Source: a virus
Length of the DNA: 23,412 bases
Strand: one strand, 5' to 3'
Virus record (IMG/VR): IMGVR_UViG_3300042300_000923
Location: 1-23,412 of that record
Positions within the stretch are counted from its first letter, which is position 1. Every line of letters starts with the position of its first letter. A model generated the notes under the pieces. That model saw only the letters and a program-made list of their open reading frames with translations, had not been told where the DNA came from and did no database searches. Of the stretch, positions 1 to 7,622 are shown piece by piece. The translations under genes and the position numbers were made by a program.

Positions 1-1
1 G

Positions 2-403
2 TGCCGTAAAGCAGCTGAAACACCAGATGGTGGTGAAATAGAAGTTTGGGGTGATGGTAAACAAACAAGATCGTTTTTATATGTTGACGAATGTGTTGAG
101 GCTGTTTTAAAGTTGATGGATAGTGATTTTGTTGGTCCTGTGAATATTGGGTCTGAAGAAATGGTAACAATAAATGAATTAGCACAAATGGCAATTGATA
201 TATCAAAAAAAGATATTACTATCAATAATATTGATGGTGAGAATTTTTTAGATAAATACGGTTTTAAATGCCCTGTAGGTGTGAGAGGTAGAAATTCCGA
301 TAATAAATTGTATAAATCTAAAGTTGGTTGGGTCGTTTCTGAACCACTAAGAGTCGGAATGGAAAAAACATTCAAATGGATAAATAAACAAGTAAATGGA
401 TAG
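2..403 (+). CDS. GDP-mannose 3,5-epimerase-like SDR protein, C-terminal part (5' truncated by window)
   Basis: The reading frame is open from the left edge, so the N-terminal Rossmann domain and catalytic Tyr-x-x-x-Lys lie outside the window. The visible 133 residues are the substrate-binding C-terminal part of an extended short-chain dehydrogenase. Segments such as EVWGDGKQTRSFLYVDECVE, PVNIGSEEMVTINELA and GVRGRNSDN are close to those I know from GDP-mannose 3,5-epimerases, which convert GDP-D-mannose to GDP-L-galactose or GDP-L-gulose. Other NAD-dependent sugar-nucleotide epimerases share the first motif, so the exact substrate is inferred. The stop overlaps the next start by 8 bases (ATGGATAG). 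With the nucleotidyltransferase and two glycosyltransferases downstream, it suggests phage-directed synthesis of an activated sugar. An internal ATG at 113 is not the real start because the family sequence continues upstream of it. Confidence 0.85.
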   Translation, partial: CRKAAETPDGGEIEVWGDGKQTRSFLYVDECVEAVLKLMDSDFVGPVNIGSEEMVTINELAQMAIDISKKDITINNIDGENFLDKYGFKCPVGVRGRNSDNKLYKSKVGWVVSEPLRVGMEKTFKWINKQVNG

Positions 404-842
404 ACAAAACAGAACTATCGGAATAACATGCTCAACATTTGATCTTTTACATGCAGGTCATATTATAATGTTAGAAGAATGTAAAAAATATTGTGACTAT
501 CTAATATGCGCACTGCAAGTAGACCCGACTATTGACAGACCAGAAAAAAACAAACCAATACAAACTTTGGTTGAAAGATACATTCAATTAGAGTCCGTTA
601 AACACGTAGATAAAATTATCCCATATAACACAGAAGAAGATCTTGAATCCATATTTTTATCTTTGGATTTAGATGTCCGAATAATAGGAGAAGAGTATAA
701 AGACAAAGATTTTACCGCAAAAAACATTTGTCAAAAAAGAGGTATAAGATTCGCCTATAACAAAAGAGATCATAATTTTTCATCTTCTAATTTGAGAAAG
801 TTGGTTTATGAGCAAGAATCTAATAAAAGGTTTGTTAAATAG
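396..842 (+). CDS. Cytidylyltransferase-like nucleotidyltransferase (TagD / RfaE-domain-II type)
   Basis: This 148-residue protein has the size and motifs of a single-domain cytidylyltransferase. The N terminus GITCSTFDLLHAGHI carries the HxGH nucleotide-binding motif (HAGH, residues 19-22). RYIQLESVKHVDKIIPY matches the conserved Arg-containing segment, and HNFSSSNLRK near the C terminus corresponds to the family's ISTS-x-x-R motif. Family members couple CTP or ATP to a phosphorylated small molecule such as glycerol-3-phosphate or a heptose phosphate, making an activated precursor for surface glycans. The substrate here cannot be read from the sequence. It overlaps the epimerase gene upstream and is followed after 3 bases by phoH, so it is surely co-transcribed. 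No Shine-Dalgarno is visible before the ATG. Confidence 0.85.
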   Translation: MDRQNRTIGITCSTFDLLHAGHIIMLEECKKYCDYLICALQVDPTIDRPEKNKPIQTLVERYIQLESVKHVDKIIPYNTEEDLESIFLSLDLDVRIIGEEYKDKDFTAKNICQKRGIRFAYNKRDHNFSSSNLRKLVYEQESNKRFVK

Positions 843-845
843 CAT

Positions 846-1577
846 ATGCAAAGAAAAAAAACACAACAATCAGAAGACAACTTCACAAAACCACAATCAA
901 AAAAAGAATTTATTAATTCTGTAATAAAGAAAAAACAAAGGAGTAAGTTTCTTACTGAAAATCAAAAAGAATATTACGATAAATTAATTTCAAATCAGAT
1001 CACAATATGTTCTGGACCTGCCGGTGTTGGCAAAAGTTTTATTGCAATGAAGGCTGCGGTTGATCTATTACTAGATCCAAATAATGGTTATGAAAAAATT
1101 ATTATCGTAAGACCGGCAGTTGAGGCTGAAGAAAAATTGGGATCACTTCCTGGTAATTTGGAAGAAAAATTGGACCCATACATATTTCCGTCTTATTATT
1201 TGTTAAATAAAATTATTGGAAAAGACGCTCGAGAAAAGTTGAAGGATTCTGAAATTATCGAAGTTTTTGCTCTTGCATATATGAGGGGTATGAATATAGA
1301 TAATTCAATATTAATTTTTGAAGAGGCTCAAAATTCAACTCCAAATCAAATGAAACTCCTTTTAACACGAATTGGTTTTTCTAGTAAGTTTTTTATTTCA
1401 GGCGACTTAGAACAAACCGATAGATATAAAGATAAAAAACAATCAGGTCTTTACGATGCAATAACAAGGTTTAATTTTATTAATGACATTGCAACCTTCG
1501 AGTTTAACGATAAAGACGTGGTAAGAAACCCATTAATTTCAAAAATATTAAAAAAGTATGATGAAGATAGGAATTGA
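846..1577 (+). CDS. phoH: PhoH-like P-loop ATPase
   Basis: The 243-residue protein contains a PhoH ATPase domain from about residue 35 to 225. The Walker A is GPAGVGKS (57-64). It is followed by the family-typical IIIVRPAVEAEEKLGSLPG (about 85-103). The Walker B region is ILIFEEAQNSTPNQMK, with EEAQN at 159-163 where most PhoH proteins have DEAQN. A conserved ISGDLEQTD segment follows. PhoH proteins are common in T4-like phages of many hosts; their role is still unclear, with RNA-related or phosphate-stress functions proposed. The first 34 residues are a Lys/Gln-rich extension. The gene overlaps the following one by 20 bases. Confidence 0.93.
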   Translation: MQRKKTQQSEDNFTKPQSKKEFINSVIKKKQRSKFLTENQKEYYDKLISNQITICSGPAGVGKSFIAMKAAVDLLLDPNNGYEKIIIVRPAVEAEEKLGSLPGNLEEKLDPYIFPSYYLLNKIIGKDAREKLKDSEIIEVFALAYMRGMNIDNSILIFEEAQNSTPNQMKLLLTRIGFSSKFFISGDLEQTDRYKDKKQSGLYDAITRFNFINDIATFEFNDKDVVRNPLISKILKKYDEDRN

Positions 1578-2220
1578 TGTGAATGGTGTTTTAAGGGACA
1601 CAATTCTTAAATTTGATTTAGTTTATCAAAAAAATTTAATAGAAAAAAAAGATGAGGAGTTTTTAGGTCAAACTTTTGAATTAGATCTATCTGGAAATAC
1701 GTCATTAATTGAGTCGGAAGAAAGTAATTTTGAATATAAAAAAATTTCGGAGGTTACGTCTTTAAATCTACAAAACCACTACTCTTTTCAATCGGATGAA
1801 GAATTGTTTAGTTTTTTGTATGAAGACTTTGCCATGGAGATTTTTGGTCACTCACCATCAACAGAAATGACAACATTCAATGTTCTAAACGACATCTACT
1901 TTGAATTTAGAGATGAATTTCAACTTACTATAGTATCAAACGAAATTGGAAAATCAAAACCATCAACCTTATTTTTTTTATCTAAGTTCGGTTGTTTATT
2001 GGAAAAAGTTATTTTTTACAGTGAATCAACAAAAAATAATATGTGGAATGAAGTTGATATTTTACTTACATCGAATCCTGAGTTATTATTAGATAAACCC
2101 GAAAATAAAATTGTTGTAAAATACAACACAAATTACAATAAACAAATTGAATCAAAATATGAAATAAATTCTATTTCTGAATTCAGTGAAATGATTAAAA
2201 AAATAAAAAATGTTATTTAA
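1558..2220 (+). CDS. HAD-like (5'-nucleotidase-type) phage protein with altered motif I
   Basis: The N terminus IGIDVNGVLRD resembles motif I of HAD-superfamily 5'-nucleotidases (DxDGVLRD), but the second acidic residue, normally the general acid/base, is Asn9. A later segment LTIVSNEIGKSKPSTLFFLS (about residues 123-142) looks like HAD motif II with its Ser and the following Lys region, and DILLTSNPELLL resembles the motif IV neighbourhood. Proteins of this kind occur in T4-like phages as conserved hypotheticals. The missing Asp suggests reduced or changed chemistry. There are two adjacent ATG codons (1558, 1561) and either could be used; the choice changes only one residue. It starts inside phoH and ends overlapping the next gene by 11 bases. 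Confidence 0.6.
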   Translation: MMKIGIDVNGVLRDTILKFDLVYQKNLIEKKDEEFLGQTFELDLSGNTSLIESEESNFEYKKISEVTSLNLQNHYSFQSDEELFSFLYEDFAMEIFGHSPSTEMTTFNVLNDIYFEFRDEFQLTIVSNEIGKSKPSTLFFLSKFGCLLEKVIFYSESTKNNMWNEVDILLTSNPELLLDKPENKIVVKYNTNYNKQIESKYEINSISEFSEMIKKIKNVI

Positions 2221-2467
2221 TACTTTTGGTGAAAATTATTATATCGATTTAGATAAATTAGAAAAAGAAATAGAACTAACAAATTCTACAGGAGAAACAC
2301 AAGTTCATTTAGTGAAATACGAAATGATAAAGATGATGTTAGAGACCGTTATGACCGAAGCCGAGTCTGTTGATGAAAAATTAGGTCCTAATAATAGCGA
2401 ATTAACTATTCCATTTAAAATTTCTTTTAATACACTTAGAGTAAAGAACATAATAAATAAACTATAA
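2210..2467 (+). CDS. Small conserved-type phage protein, function unknown
   Basis: I do not recognise a named family. The 85-residue product is acidic, with a central predicted helix (VHLVKYEMIKMMLETVMTEA) and a C-terminal segment ending PFKISFNTLRVKNII. Its start overlaps the HAD-like gene by 11 bases and the next start follows 6 bases after its stop, so it is a genuine operon member rather than a chance frame. Composition matches the neighbours. No signal peptide or membrane segment is visible. Confidence 0.7.
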   Translation: MLFNTFGENYYIDLDKLEKEIELTNSTGETQVHLVKYEMIKMMLETVMTEAESVDEKLGPNNSELTIPFKISFNTLRVKNIINKL

Positions 2468-2473
2468 TATATC

Positions 2474-3532
2474 ATGAGCACTGAAAATTACGAAAAATTG
2501 GAAAAATCCATAAATAATATGAAAGAAAAACTTTCAAGAATTTATTTTGTGGTTCAAGACACTAAAGGAAACGCAAAAGCGTCTGTTAGATACATTTATC
2601 AAATGGCACTAACATTAAAAAGAGGTGGATATAATTCTATCATTTTACACGAAAAACCCGAATACTTTGGTGTTTCTTCTTGGTTAGGTGAAGAGTATAT
2701 GTCAGAATTAGAACATAGAGCGATCGAAGGAACAAGTTTAGAAATTTCACCTGACGATTTAATTATCATTCCTGAAATCTACGGATTTGTAATGGATCAA
2801 ATTACAAAACTACCATGTGGTAAAATTGTATTATCACAAGCCTTCGACCATATTTTTGAAACTTTACAACCAGGTCAATCATGGTCTCAGTTAGGGTTTT
2901 ACAAGTGTATTACAACATCAAATAAACAAAAAGAATTAATCGAATCGGTAATGAGAAATGTTTCAGTGGATGTTGTTGAACCATACATCTCTGAATGTTT
3001 TGAAAGAAATCCATTCCCACCAAAAACTGTAATTAATATTCACACAAGAGACCAAAGAGACACCGCAAATCTTATCAAAACTTTTTATGTTAAATTTCCA
3101 CAATATAGATGGATTAGTTTTAGAGATTTAAGAGGTTTGTCAGAAAAAGAATTTAGCCAAGGAATGAAAGATAGCTTCATTTCAATTTGGATCGATCAAA
3201 CAAGTTCGTTCGGGACATTTCCACTTGAATCTATGAAAATGGGAATTCCTGTGTTAGGATTGGTTCCAGATGTAATTCCTTCTTGGATGAATGAAGATAA
3301 TGGTCTATGGATAAACAACAAAACTATAATTGTTGATGTATTGGCTGACTATATCCAAAATTGGTTAGAGGATAATTTAAATCCTGAACTTTTTGAAAGA
3401 ATGGAACAAACTATCAATTCAATTTCAACAAAAGAACAATTTGAAACTAACACTTTAAACCTATTTAATGAACTATTCGAAAAAAGATTACAATCTTTCG
3501 AAGATCAACTTTCTAAATTTGAAACAATATAA
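2474..3532 (+). CDS. GT-B-fold glycosyltransferase-like protein
   Basis: This 352-residue protein has a GT-B layout. An N-terminal Rossmann-like half begins RIYFVVQD at about residue 22, with a basic region and ALTLKRGGYNSIILHE. In the C-terminal half, SSFGTFPLESMKMGIPVLGL (about residues 241-260) corresponds to the GT4-type E-x7-E nucleotide-sugar-binding motif (compare EGFGLPPLEAMASGTPV). Such enzymes move a sugar from an activated donor to a lipid, protein, glycan or modified base. The acceptor is unknown. It sits directly upstream of a GT-A-like gene and downstream of sugar-activation genes, arguing for a joint role in glycosylation. The start lies 6 bases after the previous stop, without a Shine-Dalgarno. 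Confidence 0.7.
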   Translation: MSTENYEKLEKSINNMKEKLSRIYFVVQDTKGNAKASVRYIYQMALTLKRGGYNSIILHEKPEYFGVSSWLGEEYMSELEHRAIEGTSLEISPDDLIIIPEIYGFVMDQITKLPCGKIVLSQAFDHIFETLQPGQSWSQLGFYKCITTSNKQKELIESVMRNVSVDVVEPYISECFERNPFPPKTVINIHTRDQRDTANLIKTFYVKFPQYRWISFRDLRGLSEKEFSQGMKDSFISIWIDQTSSFGTFPLESMKMGIPVLGLVPDVIPSWMNEDNGLWINNKTIIVDVLADYIQNWLEDNLNPELFERMEQTINSISTKEQFETNTLNLFNELFEKRLQSFEDQLSKFETI

Positions 3533-3534
3533 TT

Positions 3535-4341
3535 ATGACAACAAAAAACCAAATATCAGTAATTCTTCCTATCAAAACAGGAAAAACTTTAGCCTTCACA
3601 GACTTTTTTGAAAAATGCATTCAGTCTGTAAGATACCAAGACGAATATTTAAAAGAATTAATTATCGTCCATGGAAATGAAGATTATTTGAACTCGTATT
3701 TGTATGAGTATGATTTCAGTGGTCTGACCGTGACCTTAGAACCATGGACAAGTAAACCCAACTTTTCAAAACAAGTAAACCATGGGGTTAGTATCGCAAA
3801 CTCTAATTGGTGTTCAATTTTAGAATTTGACGACGAATATTCAAACATTTGGTTCAAAAATGTTTCTAAATATATTGATATTTATAATGATGTAGATGCT
3901 TTTCTACCTATTGTTGTAGATGTTGATGATAAGTTAGTTTTTGCGGGTTTTACAAATGAAGCGACTTTTGCTGCGAATGTCTCATCAGAGATGGGTATTT
4001 TAACAAATGAAACTTTGCAAGGATTTCAAAACTTTCAAATTTCGGGTATGGTATTCAATAAAGAAAAGTATCAAGAAGTTGGTGGTTTGAAATCAAATAT
4101 GAAGTTGACTTTTGGTTATGAACTATTTTTAAGATTGACATATAACTCGGCAAAAATTATGACAATCCCTAAAATAGGTTATAAACATACAAATTTGAGA
4201 GAGGGGTCGATCTTTTGGAACTATAAAAATGGTGAAAACAAAATAACTCAAGATGAGGCTAAATTTTGGATTGATTCGGCTAAAAAAGAATATTTCTACA
4301 CCAGCGAAAGAGAAATAAAATATGAACCCCAAGAAGTTTGA
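3535..4341 (+). CDS. GT-A-fold glycosyltransferase-like protein (GT2 type)
   Basis: The N terminus ISVILPIKTGKTLAFTDFFEKCIQSV is the beginning of a GT2-like nucleotide-sugar domain. The segment NHGVSIANSNWCSILEFDDE ends in Asp99-Asp100-Glu101, in the position of the metal-binding DxD-type motif. Further on, ISGMVFNKEKYQEVGGLK (about residues 169-186) resembles the GT2 region that follows the acceptor site. The length of 268 residues fits one catalytic domain without membrane segments. It begins 2 bases after the GT-B gene and its stop overlaps the sigma-factor ATG (TGATG). Donor and acceptor are unknown; DNA-base, virion-protein or host-surface glycosylation are all possible. Confidence 0.72.
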   Translation: MTTKNQISVILPIKTGKTLAFTDFFEKCIQSVRYQDEYLKELIIVHGNEDYLNSYLYEYDFSGLTVTLEPWTSKPNFSKQVNHGVSIANSNWCSILEFDDEYSNIWFKNVSKYIDIYNDVDAFLPIVVDVDDKLVFAGFTNEATFAANVSSEMGILTNETLQGFQNFQISGMVFNKEKYQEVGGLKSNMKLTFGYELFLRLTYNSAKIMTIPKIGYKHTNLREGSIFWNYKNGENKITQDEAKFWIDSAKKEYFYTSEREIKYEPQEV

Positions 4342-5081
4342 TGTTAGAAAATGAAACTGAGTTATTAGCAGAAAAGAAAAAGAAAGGAAGAAAACCTAAG
4401 TTAAATAACTATTTTGATGAACGTGAGGAGACCGCTGTCAAACTTTTTTTGATAGCGGAAACCTTTGAAGAAAAAAATAAGATTTATAATGAGTTTTTAA
4501 GACATCCTTTAGATAAGATGATTTCTTCTATAATTAGAAGATATAAGTTGTATAGAAAAGATATGAATTATGAAGAAGTTCATGTTGATACACATTCCTT
4601 TTTGATGACCAAAATTGACAAATTTAAACCATCAAAAGAAAAAAAGGCTTATTCATATTTTGGAACAATTTGTAAGAATTATTTGATGGGTCAAATCATG
4701 AAAGACCAAAAAGAAATTAATAGAAAAATTTCTTATGAAGACATTTCTTCTGACTTATGCAATCGTCCTGAAATGTCTTACTTAATTGATAAAGATGAAA
4801 TTAGTTCAGAATATATTATAAAAAAGTTTTTAGAAAAACTTAGATTTGATTTAGAACAAGATGAACTTGATGAACAAGAAAAAAAATTAGGTTCGGCAAT
4901 TCACGATTTATTCGAAAACTACGGGACAATTTTTCCTGACACAAATAATAATAAATTCAATAAAAATATAATTCTTTTTGAACTTAGGGAAATGACTAAT
5001 TTATCTACAAAAGAAATAAGAAACTCTATTAAAAAATACAAAAAAATGTATTACGAGTTAGTCCAAGAATTACTAAAATAA
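4341..5081 (+). CDS. 55: T4 gp55-like late sigma factor
   Basis: The 246-residue product has a sigma region 2-like core at about residues 54-123: LRHPLDKMISSIIRRYKLYR, then a Tyr/Glu-rich helix, then FKPSKEKKAYSYFGTICKNY and LMGQIMKDQ. This matches late sigma factors of T4-like phages, which bind host RNA polymerase core and read a short -10-type late promoter without a -35 element. I chose ATG 4341 rather than the in-frame TTG at 4338, because the ATG gives a one-base overlap with the upstream stop. A Lys-rich stretch (EKKKKGRKPK, 11-20) precedes the core, and the C-terminal third is helical and charged. A T4-like system would also need gp33 and the sliding clamp, not recognised here. The candidate late promoters listed below are its likely targets. 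Confidence 0.8.
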   Translation: MLENETELLAEKKKKGRKPKLNNYFDEREETAVKLFLIAETFEEKNKIYNEFLRHPLDKMISSIIRRYKLYRKDMNYEEVHVDTHSFLMTKIDKFKPSKEKKAYSYFGTICKNYLMGQIMKDQKEINRKISYEDISSDLCNRPEMSYLIDKDEISSEYIIKKFLEKLRFDLEQDELDEQEKKLGSAIHDLFENYGTIFPDTNNNKFNKNIILFELREMTNLSTKEIRNSIKKYKKMYYELVQELLK

Positions 5082-5092
5082 AAAATATTGAC

Positions 5093-5464
5093 ATGCCAAG
5101 ACCACCAAAAAAAGAAATTAATTTAAGTAAGGATTCTATGTTGGCATTGATGCAAGAAATTTACAATGAACTTGTAGAACAAAGACAAACCGCAATTAGA
5201 ATTCAAAACAAAATGCTAACAATGATGAAAGAACCCGAGGATATGACATTGATCGGGCCGGTGATTGAAAAACAACAAAAAATTATTAACGATTGTGTTG
5301 AAAAAAAACTTACTTTATCAAAATTGCAAGCACAAATGTGGCAAAAAAACACAGATAAAGAAGAAGACTTTACTCTAACCGATTTAGATATTGACGATGA
5401 AACTTTTCAAAATTTGTTAAAAAAAGATATTAGCAAAGACACTACTTATAAAATGAAGAAGTAA
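5093..5464 (+). CDS. Small helical phage protein, function unknown
   Basis: The 123-residue product opens with a basic, Pro-rich MPRPPKKEI, continues with heptad-like helices (about residues 14-90) and ends in an acidic segment DFTLTDLDIDDETFQNLL followed by Lys residues. No family is recognised. Its place directly after the gp55-like gene would suit a transcription co-activator such as gp33, and its helical form would also suit a small terminase or assembly factor, but no sequence match supports either. It lies 11 bases after the sigma gene and 6 bases before the next structural gene. Confidence 0.7.
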   Translation: MPRPPKKEINLSKDSMLALMQEIYNELVEQRQTAIRIQNKMLTMMKEPEDMTLIGPVIEKQQKIINDCVEKKLTLSKLQAQMWQKNTDKEEDFTLTDLDIDDETFQNLLKKDISKDTTYKMKK

Positions 5465-5470
5465 TAAAAA

Positions 5471-7399
5471 ATGGCTGTTGATATAAATAACGAGTTAAGA
5501 AAGGCTACCGAAAAAACTAACGTTTATAAAACGTATAAGGACTTCAAGGAGGGTAGTGAAAAATTAAAGAAAAAAGCTGGAGACTCCCAAGAAATCGCCA
5601 ATAAGGCTATTTCACAACCTCTTGACAAATTTGTGAGTTGGAGAAAAAAACATACCACAAGCACTCAAACTCTAACAGACGAATTAATTAAACAATTAAA
5701 ACAAATTCGTGGTGCAGGACTTGATACCGACACTTTAATTAAAAGAATATTTTTAAATTCTCTAAAAAAAATTAAACCACAAATCAAGGAACTATTAACT
5801 TCCGAAGTAAAAAAAGCATTGGCCTGTAGTGACGAACAATCATATCAGTTTAATTTCACTTATTACATTCCGGTAAAATCGGTTGATTTATTTGGTATTT
5901 TTGAAAACTCTCCTGACGATAAAATCGGAAAGTTTTTTTATGAAAAAACAAATGCACCTTTCAATCAGTTTCCTTACTCAATGAATAGACAACTTTATGA
6001 AAGAATTCAAAACTTAAATCAACCGTATTCTGTAGTCGCTGGTTCTAACTATAATGGAACATCACAACAACAACTTTTTGATATAACATACGTTGACAAT
6101 TATTTAGATCCAATAACATTACAAACCGTTCAAGGTAGTTTTTTTAAAGTTGATTTAAAACCTAGACAAACATATCCCACCGTTGATGAATTTTTAAATG
6201 ATTATTATAGCACAATTGATATTTTAGAATACAAAACATTTTTCACAAATTTAGTTGATTACACTACAGGTGCAATTTCTTTTGGTCGAGGTGATGGAAA
6301 ATTAAAGTTGTCAGTAATACAAAAGAGTTTAATAATCATGCAACGAATTTTAGGTCTTTGTTCTGATAGAAATGAAGAAATCGAAGTTGGTGGGACTTCT
6401 AAACTCTCTGAGGTTGATAATGTTGATGAGTCTTTTTATGAGTTCAATGATATCGATTTAAGAGTTATCGACCAACTAACATCTAACATAAAAAAGGGAG
6501 TAATTGAATTTGAAGATTGTGATAATATACAAATCCCTTTGAATGTTGATGCGGTTGTAACGGCTTTAGACAATCTTAATTTTTTTGAAAATACATCTGA
6601 TCTTAATGAAATTAATGACGCTCTTGGAATAATTTATCCTGTTATAGACGAAGACCCGGCATTTAAACTATCTGTCGATACAAGCTTTTTCCAACAATTT
6701 ATAAAGGCGGTTATGAACACGGTTTTATCCCCAAAAACGGTTTTACCTGTTATGATTGCCGCTGGCATGGTCAATCAACCAATATTCAAAGACATTAGCA
6801 ATATAGAAGAATTTTTAAAAAAATTCAAAAACTTTTTCAACCAAGTTCTAACAAAAATATCTGCAATATTCACAAAGGCAGTTTTTGATGAATTAAAAAA
6901 AGAAATTAAACTTTTGGTGTCTTTGATTTTGAAAGATATTGTCACAGAAAAACAAAGAAAAAAATACCTTATGATTTTGTCAATTGTTGCAATCGTTCCG
7001 GCACTTGTTCAGATAGTTAAAGATTTTAGAGAGTGTAGAAGCGTTTTAGATGAACTTTTACAACTTTTAAATATTGGAGTGACGAAGAAAATTAGCTCAA
7101 TTGCCAATGCTGGCGGTGATGTTCCCTTACCACTTCTATTAACCTCAAGATTTTTGGATGGTTATTCACCCACCAGATCATTTTTAAATACGGTCCAAAA
7201 CCTACAAGAATTAGGAATACCAACAGGTCCGATGCCTGACGGTAGTCCAAATGAATTCTTGGCCGCAATTAAGGCCATGATTGACGGAAATTCCAAAGAA
7301 ATTGCCGAAAACAGCAAAGTTGCAATCGGTATTGGTCCATTAACAATTACACCTGCGGGTATTACAATTCCAAAAGACGCATATGGAAAATTCATTTGA
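5471..7399 (+). CDS. Large putative virion (baseplate-region) protein
   Basis: This 642-residue protein has no motif I can name. The N-terminal 120 residues are Lys-rich and helical. Residues about 120-280 contain aromatic, beta-type sequence. A helical part follows, with hydrophobic stretches near residues 416-438 (SPKTVLPVMIAAGMVNQPIF) and 497-517 (YLMILSIVAIVPALVQIV). The C terminus is Gly/Pro/Ile-rich (IGIGPLTITPAGITIPKDAY). It is the first gene of a run leading into a gp5-like baseplate hub gene, so a structural or tail-assembly role is inferred from context. Alternatives are a tape-measure-like or injected virion protein, given the hydrophobic helices, though it is short for a tape measure. 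Its 3' end overlaps the next gene by 17 bases. Confidence 0.6.
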   Translation: MAVDINNELRKATEKTNVYKTYKDFKEGSEKLKKKAGDSQEIANKAISQPLDKFVSWRKKHTTSTQTLTDELIKQLKQIRGAGLDTDTLIKRIFLNSLKKIKPQIKELLTSEVKKALACSDEQSYQFNFTYYIPVKSVDLFGIFENSPDDKIGKFFYEKTNAPFNQFPYSMNRQLYERIQNLNQPYSVVAGSNYNGTSQQQLFDITYVDNYLDPITLQTVQGSFFKVDLKPRQTYPTVDEFLNDYYSTIDILEYKTFFTNLVDYTTGAISFGRGDGKLKLSVIQKSLIIMQRILGLCSDRNEEIEVGGTSKLSEVDNVDESFYEFNDIDLRVIDQLTSNIKKGVIEFEDCDNIQIPLNVDAVVTALDNLNFFENTSDLNEINDALGIIYPVIDEDPAFKLSVDTSFFQQFIKAVMNTVLSPKTVLPVMIAAGMVNQPIFKDISNIEEFLKKFKNFFNQVLTKISAIFTKAVFDELKKEIKLLVSLILKDIVTEKQRKKYLMILSIVAIVPALVQIVKDFRECRSVLDELLQLLNIGVTKKISSIANAGGDVPLPLLLTSRFLDGYSPTRSFLNTVQNLQELGIPTGPMPDGSPNEFLAAIKAMIDGNSKEIAENSKVAIGIGPLTITPAGITIPKDAYGKFI

Positions 7400-7622
7400 T
7401 TTACAAGAAAAAAAAATTAAGTCTGGTGAAATTTTGATGATCATCAAAGAATATAAAGAAAGATCAAATAAAGATTTACAGTTAGCAATGGACTTTATAC
7501 AAGAGGACTTTAAGTTCACAAAAGAAAATATCATCAAACTAACTCACCATTTAGATAAATTAGAAAACACTTATAATTTATTACATAAAGAACATAGTGA
7601 AAGAAATAAAATAAATGGCTAA
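7383..7622 (+). CDS. Small charged helical protein, function unknown
   Basis: The 79-residue product is almost wholly helical and charged, with a leucine-containing heptad pattern (IIKLTHHLDKLENTYNLLHK, about residues 49-68) typical of a short coiled coil. It starts within the last 17 bases of the upstream virion gene and ends 8 bases into the following gp5-like gene. This is the tight overlap seen throughout the operon and supports it being real. It may be an assembly chaperone or a minor baseplate component, but that is only position-based. Confidence 0.65.
   Translation: MENSFDLQEKKIKSGEILMIIKEYKERSNKDLQLAMDFIQEDFKFTKENIIKLTHHLDKLENTYNLLHKEHSERNKING

Noticed and set aside
4338-4340. TTG start for the sigma-factor gene
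   Set aside because: The adjacent ATG at 4341 forms the TGATG stop-start overlap seen elsewhere in such operons and is the simpler choice.
5093-5464. gp33-like late co-activator assignment
   Set aside because: Only position after the gp55-like gene supports it; the sequence shows no motif that I can match to gp33, so it is left as unknown.
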